Of a stretch of 60,841 bases of DNA, positions 34,422-43,153 are shown in pieces; within the stretch, counting starts at the first letter, position 1, and every line of letters begins with the position of its first letter. Where the stretch lies: positions 1 through 60,841 of the forward strand of contig REAR01000062.1 in assembly GCA_004295245.1 (NCBI GenBank), given 5' to 3'. Origin of the DNA: Sphingobacteriales bacterium (GTDB lineage: Bacteria; Bacteroidota; Bacteroidia; Chitinophagales; Chitinophagaceae). The position numbers were made by a program, and so were the translations under genes. Under the pieces are notes generated by a model that had not been told where the DNA came from, made no database searches, and was given only the letters and a program-made list of their open reading frames with translations.

Positions 34422-34990
34422 AGTATCTGGTTTTTATGTTGAGAAAAGAATAATTTTTTTAAGCGCATCAGGCATTTGTATTTTTGATTTTTTGCATTAT
34501 CTGCATTGGTATAACCAAAATTGCCTGCTATTTCAGTCATGTTTTTCCTTTGCAAATAGTATGCTTCCAGTAAACTTTTACAGGGTTCGCCCAAGCTTTG
34601 CAAAGCCTTTTCCATTAAAACAAAATGCGCATTTCGTTGCTCTTGATGTTCTATTTCATCTTCAACGGGTACGGTAATAAGTGCAGTCTCCACATCTCCG
34701 TTAAACCTTTGTAACTGCTGCAATCTTTTTAACCACAAACGACGGCATACCGAATAGATATAGGTTTTAAGCTGGCAGTTTAGTTCAAAAGTCCCAGATC
34801 TGGCTTTTTCGTACAACACAATCATAGCCTCTTGAAAAATATCTTTGGCCTCATCTGCCGTACCGTTGTTATTAATTATCATTGCCTGAATCATACCATA
34901 GTTATTGGCATAAATCAGTTCAATGGCTTTTTTATCATTGATTGCCAGTCTTTTAAGCAATTCATTTTCTGCGCTAAAGGTCTCCACCAA
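34418..34990 (-). CDS. ECF-type RNA polymerase sigma factor
   Basis: A 190-residue sigma-70 family protein of the extracytoplasmic-function class, with only regions 2 and 4. Region 2 (about 10-80) includes DEAKDIFQEAMIVLYEKAR and the -10 recognition helix. Region 4 (about 120-180) includes LGEPCKSLLEAYYLQRKNMTEIAGNFGYTNADNAK, a helix-turn-helix for the -35 element. It is the first gene of the operon with the anti-sigma-like protease, which overlaps it by 4 bp. A small inverted repeat lies upstream, toward a divergent lipoprotein gene. Confidence 0.93.
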   Translation of the reverse strand: MVETFSAENELLKRLAINDKKAIELIYANNYGMIQAMIINNNGTADEAKDIFQEAMIVLYEKARSGTFELNCQLKTYIYSVCRRLWLKRLQQLQRFNGDVETALITVPVEDEIEHQEQRNAHFVLMEKALQSLGEPCKSLLEAYYLQRKNMTEIAGNFGYTNADNAKNQKYKCLMRLKKLFFSQHKNQIL

Positions 34991-35051
34991 AATTTATTTT
35001 AATACTCAAATTAACAAATAGTAACCCAAAACTAATTCAATAAATTTTTTT

Positions 35052-35063
35052 ACCCGAGCGGGT
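35052..35063. promoter_or_regulatory. Inverted repeat between sigma operon and lipoprotein
   Basis: ACCCG-AG-CGGGT is a perfect short palindrome lying 62 bp from the sigma start and 66 bp from the lipoprotein start. It may be a regulator site shared by the divergent genes. A chance palindrome is possible at this length. Confidence 0.35.
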
Positions 35064-35128
35064 TACCTTTTAATGGTTACAGGATAAAGGCTACAAACCA
35101 TTTATTTAAAAAATTTAAACAACAACAA

Positions 35129-35320
35129 ATGAAAAAGCTTCTTTTTGTTTTAGCAATTGGTGCATTAGTTACAGCTTGTAACAGTGGTAGTGGCGAAAAA
35201 GCTGCTGCTGATACTTTATCTGCTGCTCCTACAGTTGATACTACTGCTCCTGTAACTGTTGATACAGCTGCTGCAGTTGTAGATACTACTAAAGTTGCAG
35301 TTGATACTACTAAGAAGTAA
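35129..35320 (+). CDS. Small threonine-rich lipoprotein
   Basis: A 63-residue lipoprotein with the signal MKKLLFVLAIGALVTAC (lipobox VTAC, Cys17). The mature part is low-complexity, with repeated VDTT units (PTVDTTAPVTVDTAAAVVDTTKVAVDTTKK). Such short lipoproteins coat the Bacteroidota envelope and have no known activity. It is divergent from the ECF sigma operon, so it may be a member of that regulon (inference). A strong terminator follows. Confidence 0.7.
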   Translation: MKKLLFVLAIGALVTACNSGSGEKAAADTLSAAPTVDTTAPVTVDTAAAVVDTTKVAVDTTKK

Positions 35321-35357
35321 TTCTAAGAGTTTTCATATGGCAAGCAATCGTTAGAGG

Positions 35358-35386
35358 CCATTTACCGAAAGGTAAATGGTTTTTTT
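35358..35386 (+). terminator. Terminator of the small lipoprotein gene
   Basis: A perfect 9-bp stem (CCATTTACC with GGTAAATGG) around a GAAA tetraloop, then seven T. Confidence 0.92.
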
Positions 35387-35404
35387 GTGCCCGGCAGTAA
35401 ACCA

Positions 35405-35490
35405 GCAATAAGCAGTTGTTGCTCTTTGCAAACCCCAATGTGGGTTGTGCAAAGCCATCGGGGCACACTGCAGCTGCAACGCTGTACGGA
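35405..35490. repeat. Dispersed repeat, second form (CCCCAA...TCGGGG insert)
   Basis: AGCAGTTGTTGCTCTTTGCA, then AACCCCAATGTGGG, then ATCGGGGCACACTGCAGCTG and CAACGCTGTACGG. The outer ends match the TTGTTGC...GCACACT core of the ordinary repeat, with an insert between them, as at 51196-51272. Confidence 0.6.
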
Positions 35491-35558
35491 ACGGATAACC
35501 TTTTCACTGTATTCTAAGTTATATCCCCTCACATTGATAGTAATGCTGATGGAATTTT

Positions 35559-36167
35559 TTAAGATTGGGTTAAAAGCGTAATCACTACCTGTAATAAACC
35601 AATTATAAAACCCAGCACACCACCAATTATTTCCACAAAACGAAACTCTTTGTTCATAATCTGGTAGAGAATTGCCTCCAGCTTATCGGTACTAAAGCTG
35701 GTTACTTTATTTACAACAATTTGTTCCAGGTCTAAATCTTGTTGCAAACTGCCCATATAGTTTTTCATAATAACCGGAAAGAGGGTTTCCAGTTCTTTTA
35801 GGAAAATGCTTTTTAGCTGATCAATGGTTTTATCGCCAATAAACATACTAATAACCGGCATTGCCTGGCCTAATTTTACTCTTAAAAAGGTATCAATATG
35901 TGTTTCTATCACCGGCATTATCTTATTAAGGTTGTCAGCGCTGGTTATTTTTTGCTCAATATCAGAAAACGATAACAGTTCCTGACTGACCAGTTTACCC
36001 AGTTTTTCAGCAAACTGTTGCTGCCTTTTAGGAAAAATGCCATGTATTGTAATACCCAATATTTTTTTGGGTTCTTTCGGATGAAACAACATCTTAATTG
36101 CAATCCAGTTGGTAAACCAACCTATAAATGCAGAAATAACGGGTATTAATAATAACCAATAACTCAT
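35559..36167 (-). CDS. DUF445 family membrane protein
   Basis: A 202-residue protein starting at 36167 (MSYWLLLIPVISAFIGWFTNW). The longer in-frame opening to 36263 runs into a dispersed repeat and is unlikely. It has an N-terminal membrane helix with GWFTNWIAIKMLFHPKEP, the DUF445 hallmark, then GIFPKRQQQFAEKLGKLV, a soluble helical middle, and a C-terminal membrane helix (IGGVLGFIIGLLQVVITLL). DUF445 proteins are envelope proteins of unclear function. It stands alone between two repeat copies. Confidence 0.85.
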   Translation of the reverse strand: MSYWLLLIPVISAFIGWFTNWIAIKMLFHPKEPKKILGITIHGIFPKRQQQFAEKLGKLVSQELLSFSDIEQKITSADNLNKIMPVIETHIDTFLRVKLGQAMPVISMFIGDKTIDQLKSIFLKELETLFPVIMKNYMGSLQQDLDLEQIVVNKVTSFSTDKLEAILYQIMNKEFRFVEIIGGVLGFIIGLLQVVITLLTQS

Positions 36168-36239
36168 TTGCCTTTTTTGTGTTGCAAAGAAAACCAAAAA
36201 CAGTATTGCTTGCTTAAATAAAATATGCCCAAAATGGTA

Positions 36240-36270
36240 TTGCTGCTGAAGAGTGCGACGCAACCGGAGT
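36240..36270. repeat. Dispersed GTGCGACGCAAC repeat, half copy
   Basis: GCTGAAGAGTGCGACGCAAC then CGGAG is a half copy matching the right arm of the full palindromes. It lies just upstream of the DUF445 gene. Confidence 0.8.
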
Positions 36271-36373
36271 TAAATAGCAATACCCATGCTGGCAACACAA
36301 AAAACATTATTTAAAACAATGGGGTTGTTTTTTTGTGCGAACTGCATTTTCTATTATTTTTGCCGACCAAACG

Positions 36374-36447
36374 GTAGCCATAGCTCAGTTGGTTAGAGCA
36401 TCAGATTGTGGTTCTGAGGGTCGTGGGTTCGAGCCCCATTGGTTACC
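36374..36447 (+). tRNA. tRNA-His (anticodon GUG)
   Basis: A full cloverleaf is visible. The acceptor stem is GTAGCCA/TGGTTAC with one G-U pair, the D arm is GCTC...GAGC, and the anticodon stem TCAGA/TCTGA holds loop TTGTGGT with GTG at 36408-36410. The T arm is GTGGG TTCGAGC CCCAT. G at 36373 can serve as the G-1 that is special to tRNA-His, pairing with C at 36447. The CCA end is not fully encoded (CCAA follows), so it must be completed by the tRNA nucleotidyltransferase. A hairpin terminator follows directly. Confidence 0.97.
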
Positions 36448-36456
36448 CAAGTTTTA

Positions 36457-36482
36457 AGCCGGGGCTTTGCCCCGGTTTTTTC
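36457..36482 (+). terminator. tRNA-His terminator
   Basis: A 7-bp G+C-rich stem (CCGGGGC with GCCCCGG) around TTT, then TTTTTT. It starts about 10 bases after the tRNA. Confidence 0.92.
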
Positions 36483-36582
36483 TTTTAACAACCCCCACCG
36501 CTTACATAATTTTTGGGCAACGTAGTCTAAATGTATTGTTAACAAGCAACAAGCCTTCCTTTTATTCGTTATTTTTGGTATC

Positions 36583-38733
36583 ATGCAAAAATTTATTCAG
36601 CTTATGTTTAGTAGAAGAAGTTTACCCTTTTTGCTGCTGGTTTTAGGAGCAGCCGTTTTTATTGGCTTTCGTAGTATGGGCAACCATACAACTAATCCAC
36701 CCTCTAAGTATGAAAGAATATTGCACAGCGTAGGGGAGGTATTAATGCAGGGCCATTATAGTCCTAAAGAAATAAATGATCAGTTTTCAAAAGACATTTT
36801 TAAAAAATATGTGGTAGCCTTAGACCAGGATAAATCTATTTTTCTGGCAACAGACATTGAAGAACTGAAAAAGTATGAAACCAAGATAGACGACGAGGTG
36901 CTGGGTGCTCCGGTAGCTTTTGTACCTGCTATATCAACCATTTTTACTAAAAGAGTACCGCAGGCAGAAGCTATTGCCAAAGAATTTTTATCAAAACCAT
37001 TTGACTTTTCAAAAGACGAAAGCTTAATGGTTGACCCTGATAAAAGAGACTTTGTGAAGAGCGAAGCCGAGCTGAAGGAGTTTTGGAGAAAACGTTTAAA
37101 ATATCTGGTGCTGGATAGGTATGTTGATTTATTAGAAAACCAGGAAAAGAGTAAAGGCAAAGAAGGTTTTGTTAAGAAAACGAATGAGGAACTGGAAAAA
37201 GAAGCCCGTGAAAGAGTAATAAAGATTATGGACAGAATGTTTAATCGCTACAAGTTAAAGTTTAGTGAGGACGACCGTTTTAATCTTTTTGTAAATACGA
37301 TTACCAGTGCTATGGATCCGCACACTAATTTTTTTCCGCCGGTTGATAAAAGATATTTTGATGAGGAAATGAGCGGAGAGTTTTATGGTATTGGCGCATC
37401 ATTGCGTGAAGAAGATGGAGTTATTAAAATTGCCTCTATTTTAACCGGTAGCCCTGCATACAGAAGCGGAGATTTAACCGTTGGTGATGTAGTAGTTAAA
37501 GTTGCACAAGGCGAACAGGAAGCCGTTGATTTAACTGGTTATATTGTTACAGATGCGGTTAAAATCATTCGGGGTAAAAAAGGAACAGAAGTGCGGCTTA
37601 CCATTCGCAAAGTAGATGGCACTAACAAAATGGTTAAATTGATAAGAGAGAAAATTATACAAGATGAAGTGTATGCCCGCAGTACGATAGTTACCAATGG
37701 TAAATCAAAAATTGGTTTTATTTCTTTGCCAGAATTTTATGCCAATTTTGATGACCCTAATGGACGCCGTTGTGCAGATGATGTGGCCCGTGAAATAGTA
37801 AAACTTAAAGAAGAAAAAGTGGAGGGTATTGTGTTAGACCTGCGTAATAATGGTGGTGGTTCTTTATATGATGTGGTAAGAATGGTAGGGTTATTTGTAG
37901 AAGATGGTCCTATTGTGCAGGTAAAAGACCGCGATGGAAAACCACAGATTTTAAGAGACCGCGATAAAACCGTTTTATACGATGGCCCTTTAACAGTTAT
38001 GGTAAACGAGTTTAGTGCCTCTGCTTCTGAAATTTTTGCCGCCGCCATACAAGATTATAAGCGTGGTGTTGTAATTGGCAGTACCTCTACTTTTGGTAAA
38101 GGTACCGTACAGCGCCAGATTTCTTTAGATAGAGAAGGTGCTACGTTTAACCCCACCAGTGATATGGGTAGTATTAAGCTAACCCTGCAAAAATTTTATC
38201 GTATTAATGGTGGGTCAACACAATTAAGAGGTGTTTCTTCTGATATTGTTTTGCCCGATTTGTATGAATTTTCTGATTTAAGAGAAAAAGATGACCCCGA
38301 TGCATTACCATGGGATGAAATTCAAAAAGCAGACTACGCTACCTGGAAGGGCGATTTTGATTTGAATGCAGTACGTATTAATAGCCTGGCACGCATCACC
38401 AGCAACCCAACTTTTAATTTAATTAAAACAAATACAGAGTGGTTGTCTAAACAAAACGAAAACCTGGTGTACCTGAATCTGGATAAATACCGAGATGAAA
38501 AGAAGAAACGAAGTGCTACTGTTAAACAGCTGGAATCTCTTAATAAATTAAATAAAGAGATTGATGTAAAACCGCTGCCAGCAGAAGCTAACCGCTATGC
38601 AAATGACAAAGACAGAGATGATCGGTTTAAAGCATGGATGAAAAATTTAAGTAATGATATTTATCTGGAAGAAACAGTAAATATTATGAACGATATGATT
38701 AGCCAACGCAACCTTGCAATAAATAAAAAATAA
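36583..38733 (+). CDS. prc: Carboxy-terminal processing protease (S41, Tsp/Prc)
   Basis: A 716-residue periplasmic protease with an N-terminal signal anchor (about 12-28) and a helical N-terminal domain. A PDZ domain (about 255-335) follows, then the S41 catalytic core with Ser in EFSASASEIF (about 475) and the general-base Lys in GKGTVQ (about 507). The C-terminal Tsp-type domain (DUF3340-like) follows. The family trims or degrades envelope proteins from their C-termini. The length suits the long Prc/Tsp type and not the shorter CtpA type. TATTTTTG ends 5 nt before the ATG, so a nearly leaderless mRNA is possible. Confidence 0.95.
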   Translation: MQKFIQLMFSRRSLPFLLLVLGAAVFIGFRSMGNHTTNPPSKYERILHSVGEVLMQGHYSPKEINDQFSKDIFKKYVVALDQDKSIFLATDIEELKKYETKIDDEVLGAPVAFVPAISTIFTKRVPQAEAIAKEFLSKPFDFSKDESLMVDPDKRDFVKSEAELKEFWRKRLKYLVLDRYVDLLENQEKSKGKEGFVKKTNEELEKEARERVIKIMDRMFNRYKLKFSEDDRFNLFVNTITSAMDPHTNFFPPVDKRYFDEEMSGEFYGIGASLREEDGVIKIASILTGSPAYRSGDLTVGDVVVKVAQGEQEAVDLTGYIVTDAVKIIRGKKGTEVRLTIRKVDGTNKMVKLIREKIIQDEVYARSTIVTNGKSKIGFISLPEFYANFDDPNGRRCADDVAREIVKLKEEKVEGIVLDLRNNGGGSLYDVVRMVGLFVEDGPIVQVKDRDGKPQILRDRDKTVLYDGPLTVMVNEFSASASEIFAAAIQDYKRGVVIGSTSTFGKGTVQRQISLDREGATFNPTSDMGSIKLTLQKFYRINGGSTQLRGVSSDIVLPDLYEFSDLREKDDPDALPWDEIQKADYATWKGDFDLNAVRINSLARITSNPTFNLIKTNTEWLSKQNENLVYLNLDKYRDEKKKRSATVKQLESLNKLNKEIDVKPLPAEANRYANDKDRDDRFKAWMKNLSNDIYLEETVNIMNDMISQRNLAINKK

Positions 38734-38752
38734 TTTCTTTGCTCAAGTAAAA

Positions 38753-38784
38753 CAAAACCCAACCATTGGTTGGGTTTTGTTTTT
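38753..38784 (+). terminator. prc terminator
   Basis: A 12-bp stem (CAAAACCCAACC with GGTTGGGTTTTG) around ATT, then TTTTT. Confidence 0.92.
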
Positions 38785-38810
38785 GTAGCCAACTGCAAAA
38801 CTTTAATCAG

Positions 38811-38880
38811 CTCCGGTTGCGTCGCACACTTTAGCTGTATCGCTATGAGGAACTAGCAAGAGTATGCTACATGCCGCAAT
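38811..38880. repeat. Dispersed TTGCGTCGCAC repeat, long half copy
   Basis: CTCCGGTTGCGTCGCACACT, then TTAGCTGTATCGC, then ATGAGGAAC...GTATGCT. The tail matches the GAGGAGC...ATGCT tail of the 28541-28620 copy. It lies between the convergent prc and DinB genes. Confidence 0.8.
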
Positions 38881-38911
38881 GCGTAATTACAACAGTTACT
38901 CGTAGGTACTC

Positions 38912-39433
38912 TTATTTTTTCTTTGGCAAGTAACGCTCATTTATTATGTCTATATGATGGTTGGCATGGCCGGCAATAATATAACCAAGAGCCAATACAT
39001 TAACAACGTTATTGCTGGCAATCCCTTCTAGCAGCAACTCTTTTTTATCTAATGCCTCAAATAAAGCAAGCGTTGTTTTTCTTACTGCAATAAACTCATT
39101 TACCAAACTGTTCCATTTACGGGTTGCAGCAGTGGCATTTGAGGCCCAGGCATTTTCATCAAACCCCGGTAATGGGGTAGCATCTTTGCGGGCAAAGCGC
39201 AAAGCCCTGTAGGCAAATACTCTTTCTGTATCTATCATATGCTGTAGCAATTGCTTAATGGTCCATTTTCCTTCAGCATACGCATAGGTTCTTTTATTAG
39301 CGGGTATTTTACACAAGAATTTTTCTACTGATTTAAGATTGGCTTTTAGTGCTTTGTTTAATTCTTTATCCTCTGCTTTGTTAAGATAATTTTGAAAAAA
39401 AGAAGCGGCTATAGCATTGGCTTTATAACTCAT
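38912..39433 (-). CDS. DinB-family four-helix protein
   Basis: A 173-residue soluble four-helix bundle of the DinB/YfiT superfamily. The metal-binding His triad is visible: His in LLQHMIDTER (about 66) and two in AGHANHH (about 156-160). Members include thiol-dependent S-transferases and stress proteins; which cofactor is used cannot be told. It stands alone, and a terminator of the upstream S8 gene lies between them. Confidence 0.85.
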   Translation of the reverse strand: MSYKANAIAASFFQNYLNKAEDKELNKALKANLKSVEKFLCKIPANKRTYAYAEGKWTIKQLLQHMIDTERVFAYRALRFARKDATPLPGFDENAWASNATAATRKWNSLVNEFIAVRKTTLALFEALDKKELLLEGIASNNVVNVLALGYIIAGHANHHIDIINERYLPKKK

Positions 39434-39470
39434 AAAAATGTTTATTCAAATTTACAATAAGACACGCACA

Positions 39471-39500
39471 AAAAAGCCATGCAAAGTGCATGGCTTTTTT
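39471..39500 (-). terminator. Bidirectional-looking terminator of the subtilase gene
   Basis: AAAAAAGCCATGCA pairs perfectly with TGCATGGCTTTTTT around AAG. It lies 26 bases past the stop of the minus-strand S8 peptidase gene. Confidence 0.92.
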
Positions 39501-39525
39501 GACTAATAAAATCTTATTACTCTTA

Positions 39526-41220
39526 TCAGCCTTTTTTTGCACGCTTTAAAGTAGATTTTGGTAAAGCCTGTTTTTTCTTTTTCTCAGGCTTTAGTGTTGC
39601 TGCCACTTTTGCTGCTTCATATGCATTTAATAAACCACCGGTTTTAGATATATCACTCAACTCAACAGTTTCTGTAGTACCGGGTTTATTTACTTTAACA
39701 TCTGGCATTTGCGCCGATTTTTCTATAGCAAACTTAATTTGCTGCGGAGAAAGTTCGGGGAAATAAGTTAACAGGAAAGCTGCAGTACCTGCAACAACAG
39801 GAGAAGCCATACTGGTACCTTGTGCATCACCATAAGTGGTACCGCCGGGTACGGTAGAATAAATTTTTACACCCGGTGCAAACACATCTACTTCTTGCTT
39901 GCCATAATTAGAAAAAGATGCGGTTATACCACCAGCACGGGGGTCGCCGCTGGCACCCACGGTAATCCAATTAGTAGCTTTTGTATTATTTGTTTTTAAA
40001 TTAGCATTCGGAAAATTATCGTAAGTATCTACATCCTTGGCATCGTTACCTGCAGCGTGTACTAACAATACGCCTTTTGTGGCTGCATATTGTACTGCTT
40101 CATCCACCCATTTCTTTTCTGGAGAAAAGCTTTTGCCAAAACTCATATTAATAATTTTTGCACCGTTATCAACCGCGTAGCGAATGGCCAGCGCTATATC
40201 TTTATCATGCTCATCGCCATCTGGTACGGCACGAATGCTCATGATGCGTACATTATCAGCAATACCTTGTATGCCTTTATTATTGTCTCTTTTAGCTGCT
40301 ATAATACCACTTACATGGGTGCCATGAAAAGGGGTACTTGCCATAACATCACCATTGCCGTAGAAACGATCATTGATATCGGCTTCATTGTCTTTGGTAA
40401 TATTGCCACGATAATTTTCGGGAATTTTTTCGGAAGCTTCTTTTTTACGTTCTTCACCAGATACGTATTCACCAAAGCCTTCAATAAATTCTTTGTTGGT
40501 AGTCTCCATCATGTTATTGCCCTTAAACATGCCCAATAACATAGCTTTTGATTTTTTTCCATCTACTGATGTTGGTGCAAATTTTTCAAGATCGTTACCA
40601 GTATAGCTGTCTTTTGCCATTTCTGCTTTTAAGGTACTATCGGCCTTAACACAGTTTTCATAGGCTCTCTTCAACATTACCATGTCAACGCTTTCTTCTT
40701 CGCCACTGCCTTCTATATTGGCTTTTGCTTTTAACCACATTTGGTATTCTGCCTTATCATCGGCAGTAAGTTTAGTGGTATCAACACTTTTATTATTGTA
40801 TTTGCTTTTTAATTTGTGGTAAACACGGGCCCCTTCGTAAGAATCCACTTTTACATTTTTCCCATCTTTGCCACCAATAAAGTTCCATCCATTAACATCA
40901 TCTATATAACCGTTTTTATCATCATCAATGCCGTTGCCGGGTATTTCTTTTGGGTTTACCCATAAAATTTCCTTCAGGTCTTCATGCAGTGTATCAATAC
41001 CACTATCTATTACGGCTACCACCACGGTTTTGCCTTTCAGGTTTTTTGAACGTACAAATTCATACGCTTTATCCAGGCTGATGCCATAAACACCATCTTT
41101 TTCTTTATCCTGCAAATGCCAGCCTTTGGGAAGTGGGGTGGTTTTTGCGCTGGTGCCTTGCGCCAGTGCTACGGATACTGAACATGCCATCGCTACTGCA
41201 ACCGTTAAAAATTGCTTCAT
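39526..41220 (-). CDS. Secreted S8 (subtilisin-like) serine peptidase
   Basis: A 564-residue exported protease starting at 41220 (MKQFLTVAVAMACSVSVALAQ), a clean signal peptide. The catalytic triad is complete: Asp72 in VIDSGIDT, His in FHGTHVSGI (about 302) and Ser in GTSMASPVV (about 482). The distance between Asp and His is about 230 residues, against the usual 30-50. This leaves a large charged insert (about 85-295) containing NPKEIPGNGIDDDKNGYIDD, typical of several Bacteroidota subtilases. The substrate is unknown. A terminator follows. Confidence 0.93.
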   Translation of the reverse strand: MKQFLTVAVAMACSVSVALAQGTSAKTTPLPKGWHLQDKEKDGVYGISLDKAYEFVRSKNLKGKTVVVAVIDSGIDTLHEDLKEILWVNPKEIPGNGIDDDKNGYIDDVNGWNFIGGKDGKNVKVDSYEGARVYHKLKSKYNNKSVDTTKLTADDKAEYQMWLKAKANIEGSGEEESVDMVMLKRAYENCVKADSTLKAEMAKDSYTGNDLEKFAPTSVDGKKSKAMLLGMFKGNNMMETTNKEFIEGFGEYVSGEERKKEASEKIPENYRGNITKDNEADINDRFYGNGDVMASTPFHGTHVSGIIAAKRDNNKGIQGIADNVRIMSIRAVPDGDEHDKDIALAIRYAVDNGAKIINMSFGKSFSPEKKWVDEAVQYAATKGVLLVHAAGNDAKDVDTYDNFPNANLKTNNTKATNWITVGASGDPRAGGITASFSNYGKQEVDVFAPGVKIYSTVPGGTTYGDAQGTSMASPVVAGTAAFLLTYFPELSPQQIKFAIEKSAQMPDVKVNKPGTTETVELSDISKTGGLLNAYEAAKVAATLKPEKKKKQALPKSTLKRAKKG

Positions 41221-41545
41221 ACTTTTTGTTTTTGTTGAATTTATTGTTAGAACCATTGTACTTTTTTACTGACCGGTACTTGCTGCCACCGGCACTGCTG
41301 TTAACTGGTGCGACGCAACGGCTGCTGCGATACTTGCTGCTGTTGGTAACACCTAAATACTATCTGGACAATCTCTCAAAAATCTGTAATAGTTATAATA
41401 AACGCTAACCGTTTGTATAAAATTATGTAACAGCCCGCTTGTGATTAGGTAAACTTTTAACAAGGACTGCTGCTATTTTGTATAGATGCAATTATTGCCA
41501 GCATTAGCAGCATAGCCACTATATTTTATGAATCTGTTAAGACCT
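41221..41545. other. Intergenic stretch with repeat copy
   Basis: This 325-bp gap between the S8 and aldehyde dehydrogenase genes (same strand) contains the repeat at 41288-41335. No terminator or other gene was recognised. Confidence 0.6.
41288..41335. repeat. Dispersed GTGCGACGCAAC repeat, half copy
   Basis: TGTTAACTGGTGCGACGCAA then CGGCTGCTGCG is a half copy; the GTTAACTGG lead mirrors the 8272-8312 copy. Confidence 0.8.
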
Positions 41546-43075
41546 TTACAGATCAAACCGAATGCCCTGCGCCAATGGTAATTTATTGGTATAATTAATA
41601 GTGTTGGTTTGCCGGCGCATGTAAATTTTCCAGGCATCGCTACCGCTTTCTCTGCCGCCACCGGTTTCTTTTTCTCCGCCAAAAGCACCGCCAATTTCTG
41701 CCCCGCTGGTGCCTATGTTTACATTGGCTATTCCGCAATCGCTACCGGCTTGTGATAAAAACTGCTCTGCTTCACGTAGGTTAAGCGTCATAATAGCTGA
41801 GGAAAGGCCTTGTGGTACGCCATTTTGTAAGGCTATTGCTTCTTCTAGTGTATCGTATTTTATAAGATATAATATTGGTGCAAAGGTTTCATGCTGCACT
41901 ACCGGGTAGCTATTTTCAACTTCTGCAATGCACGGTTTAACATAACAACCACTTTCAAAACCGGGGCCAGTTAGCACACCGCCTTCTACCTCAAATTTGC
42001 CACCCTGCTGTTTACACTCTTCAATAGATTTTAAATACAGGGCTACCGCATCTGTATCAATTAAAGGCCCTACATGATTGTTTTGATCCAGCGGATTGCC
42101 AATGCGCAATTGCTGATACGCTTTTACTAATTTTTGTTTAAAAGCATCGTATACCGATTGGTGAATAATTAAACGGCGGGTGGAAGTGCAACGCTGCCCG
42201 GCGGTGCCAACAGCGCCAAATACACAGCCAATTAAAGACATATCCAAATCGGCTTCTTTAGAAATTATGATAGCGTTGTTGCCACCTAATTCTAATAAAC
42301 TGCGGCCCAATCGTTGTCCCACAGCGGCACTTACTGCTTTACCCATGCGGGTACTACCCGTTGCAGATACAAGTGGTATGCGTTCATCATTGCTCATCCA
42401 TTCGCCCACTTCTCTACCGCCTTGTACTAAACAATTAACCCCCTCTGGTACATTATTATTTTTAAAAACAGTAGTTACAATGTTTTGGCAGGCAATGCCA
42501 CAGAGTGGCGTTTTTTCACTGGGTTTCCAAATACAAACATCTCCACAAACCCAAGCCAGCATGCTGTTCCAGCTCCATACGGCAACTGGAAAATTGAAGG
42601 CCGATATAACACCTACAATACCTAGAGGATGATATTGCTCGTACATTCTATGTCCGGGCCGCTCACTATGCATGGTTAAGCCATGCAATTGCCTGCTTAG
42701 GCCCACAGCAAAATCGCAGATATCAATCATTTCCTGTACTTCTCCATAACCTTCCTGCAAGCTTTTGCCCATTTCATAAGAAACCAATCTGCCTAAGGCT
42801 TCTTTATTAGCTCTTAAAGCTTCGCCCACCTGTCGCACTACTTCGCCCCGCTTTGGTGCAGGCCATTGGCGCCATTCTTTAAAAGCAGCTTGTGCTTTAG
42901 CAACCACGTTTTCGTAGGCAGTCTTATCTGCAGCAATTACCGTAGCAATTTGTTTTCCATCAACGGGGGAATAAGAAGTAATAGGGGCACCTGCGCTTTT
43001 TATCCAGTCGGCGCCGGTAGCTACACCATCATTTTGGGCATTGATACCCAATGCAAGCAAAACATCTTGTATCAT
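41546..43075 (-). CDS. Aldehyde dehydrogenase, ALDH7/antiquitin type
   Basis: A 509-residue NAD-dependent aldehyde dehydrogenase. It has the catalytic Glu in LELGGNNAI (about 267) and the nucleophile Cys in GQRCTSTRRL (about 301). The LELGGNNAI and GTAGQRCTSTRR combination is characteristic of the alpha-aminoadipate semialdehyde dehydrogenase (ALDH7) branch, which acts in lysine breakdown. The substrate assignment is by family only. It is cytosolic. No other lysine-catabolism gene is next to it; a Crp-type regulator gene lies upstream on the same strand, 78 bp away. Confidence 0.9.
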   Translation of the reverse strand: MIQDVLLALGINAQNDGVATGADWIKSAGAPITSYSPVDGKQIATVIAADKTAYENVVAKAQAAFKEWRQWPAPKRGEVVRQVGEALRANKEALGRLVSYEMGKSLQEGYGEVQEMIDICDFAVGLSRQLHGLTMHSERPGHRMYEQYHPLGIVGVISAFNFPVAVWSWNSMLAWVCGDVCIWKPSEKTPLCGIACQNIVTTVFKNNNVPEGVNCLVQGGREVGEWMSNDERIPLVSATGSTRMGKAVSAAVGQRLGRSLLELGGNNAIIISKEADLDMSLIGCVFGAVGTAGQRCTSTRRLIIHQSVYDAFKQKLVKAYQQLRIGNPLDQNNHVGPLIDTDAVALYLKSIEECKQQGGKFEVEGGVLTGPGFESGCYVKPCIAEVENSYPVVQHETFAPILYLIKYDTLEEAIALQNGVPQGLSSAIMTLNLREAEQFLSQAGSDCGIANVNIGTSGAEIGGAFGGEKETGGGRESGSDAWKIYMRRQTNTINYTNKLPLAQGIRFDL

Positions 43076-43153
43076 AAATTATGATTTGAGGCCGCAATAT
43101 ACAAAAAGGGGCGTGGCAGTAAGGTGATTTGTGATAGCTGATTTGAGTGTTGT

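Noticed and set aside
36168-36263. 32-residue extension of the DUF445 protein
   Set aside because: It runs into the repeat at 36240-36270; the family start MSYWLLLIP is at 36167.
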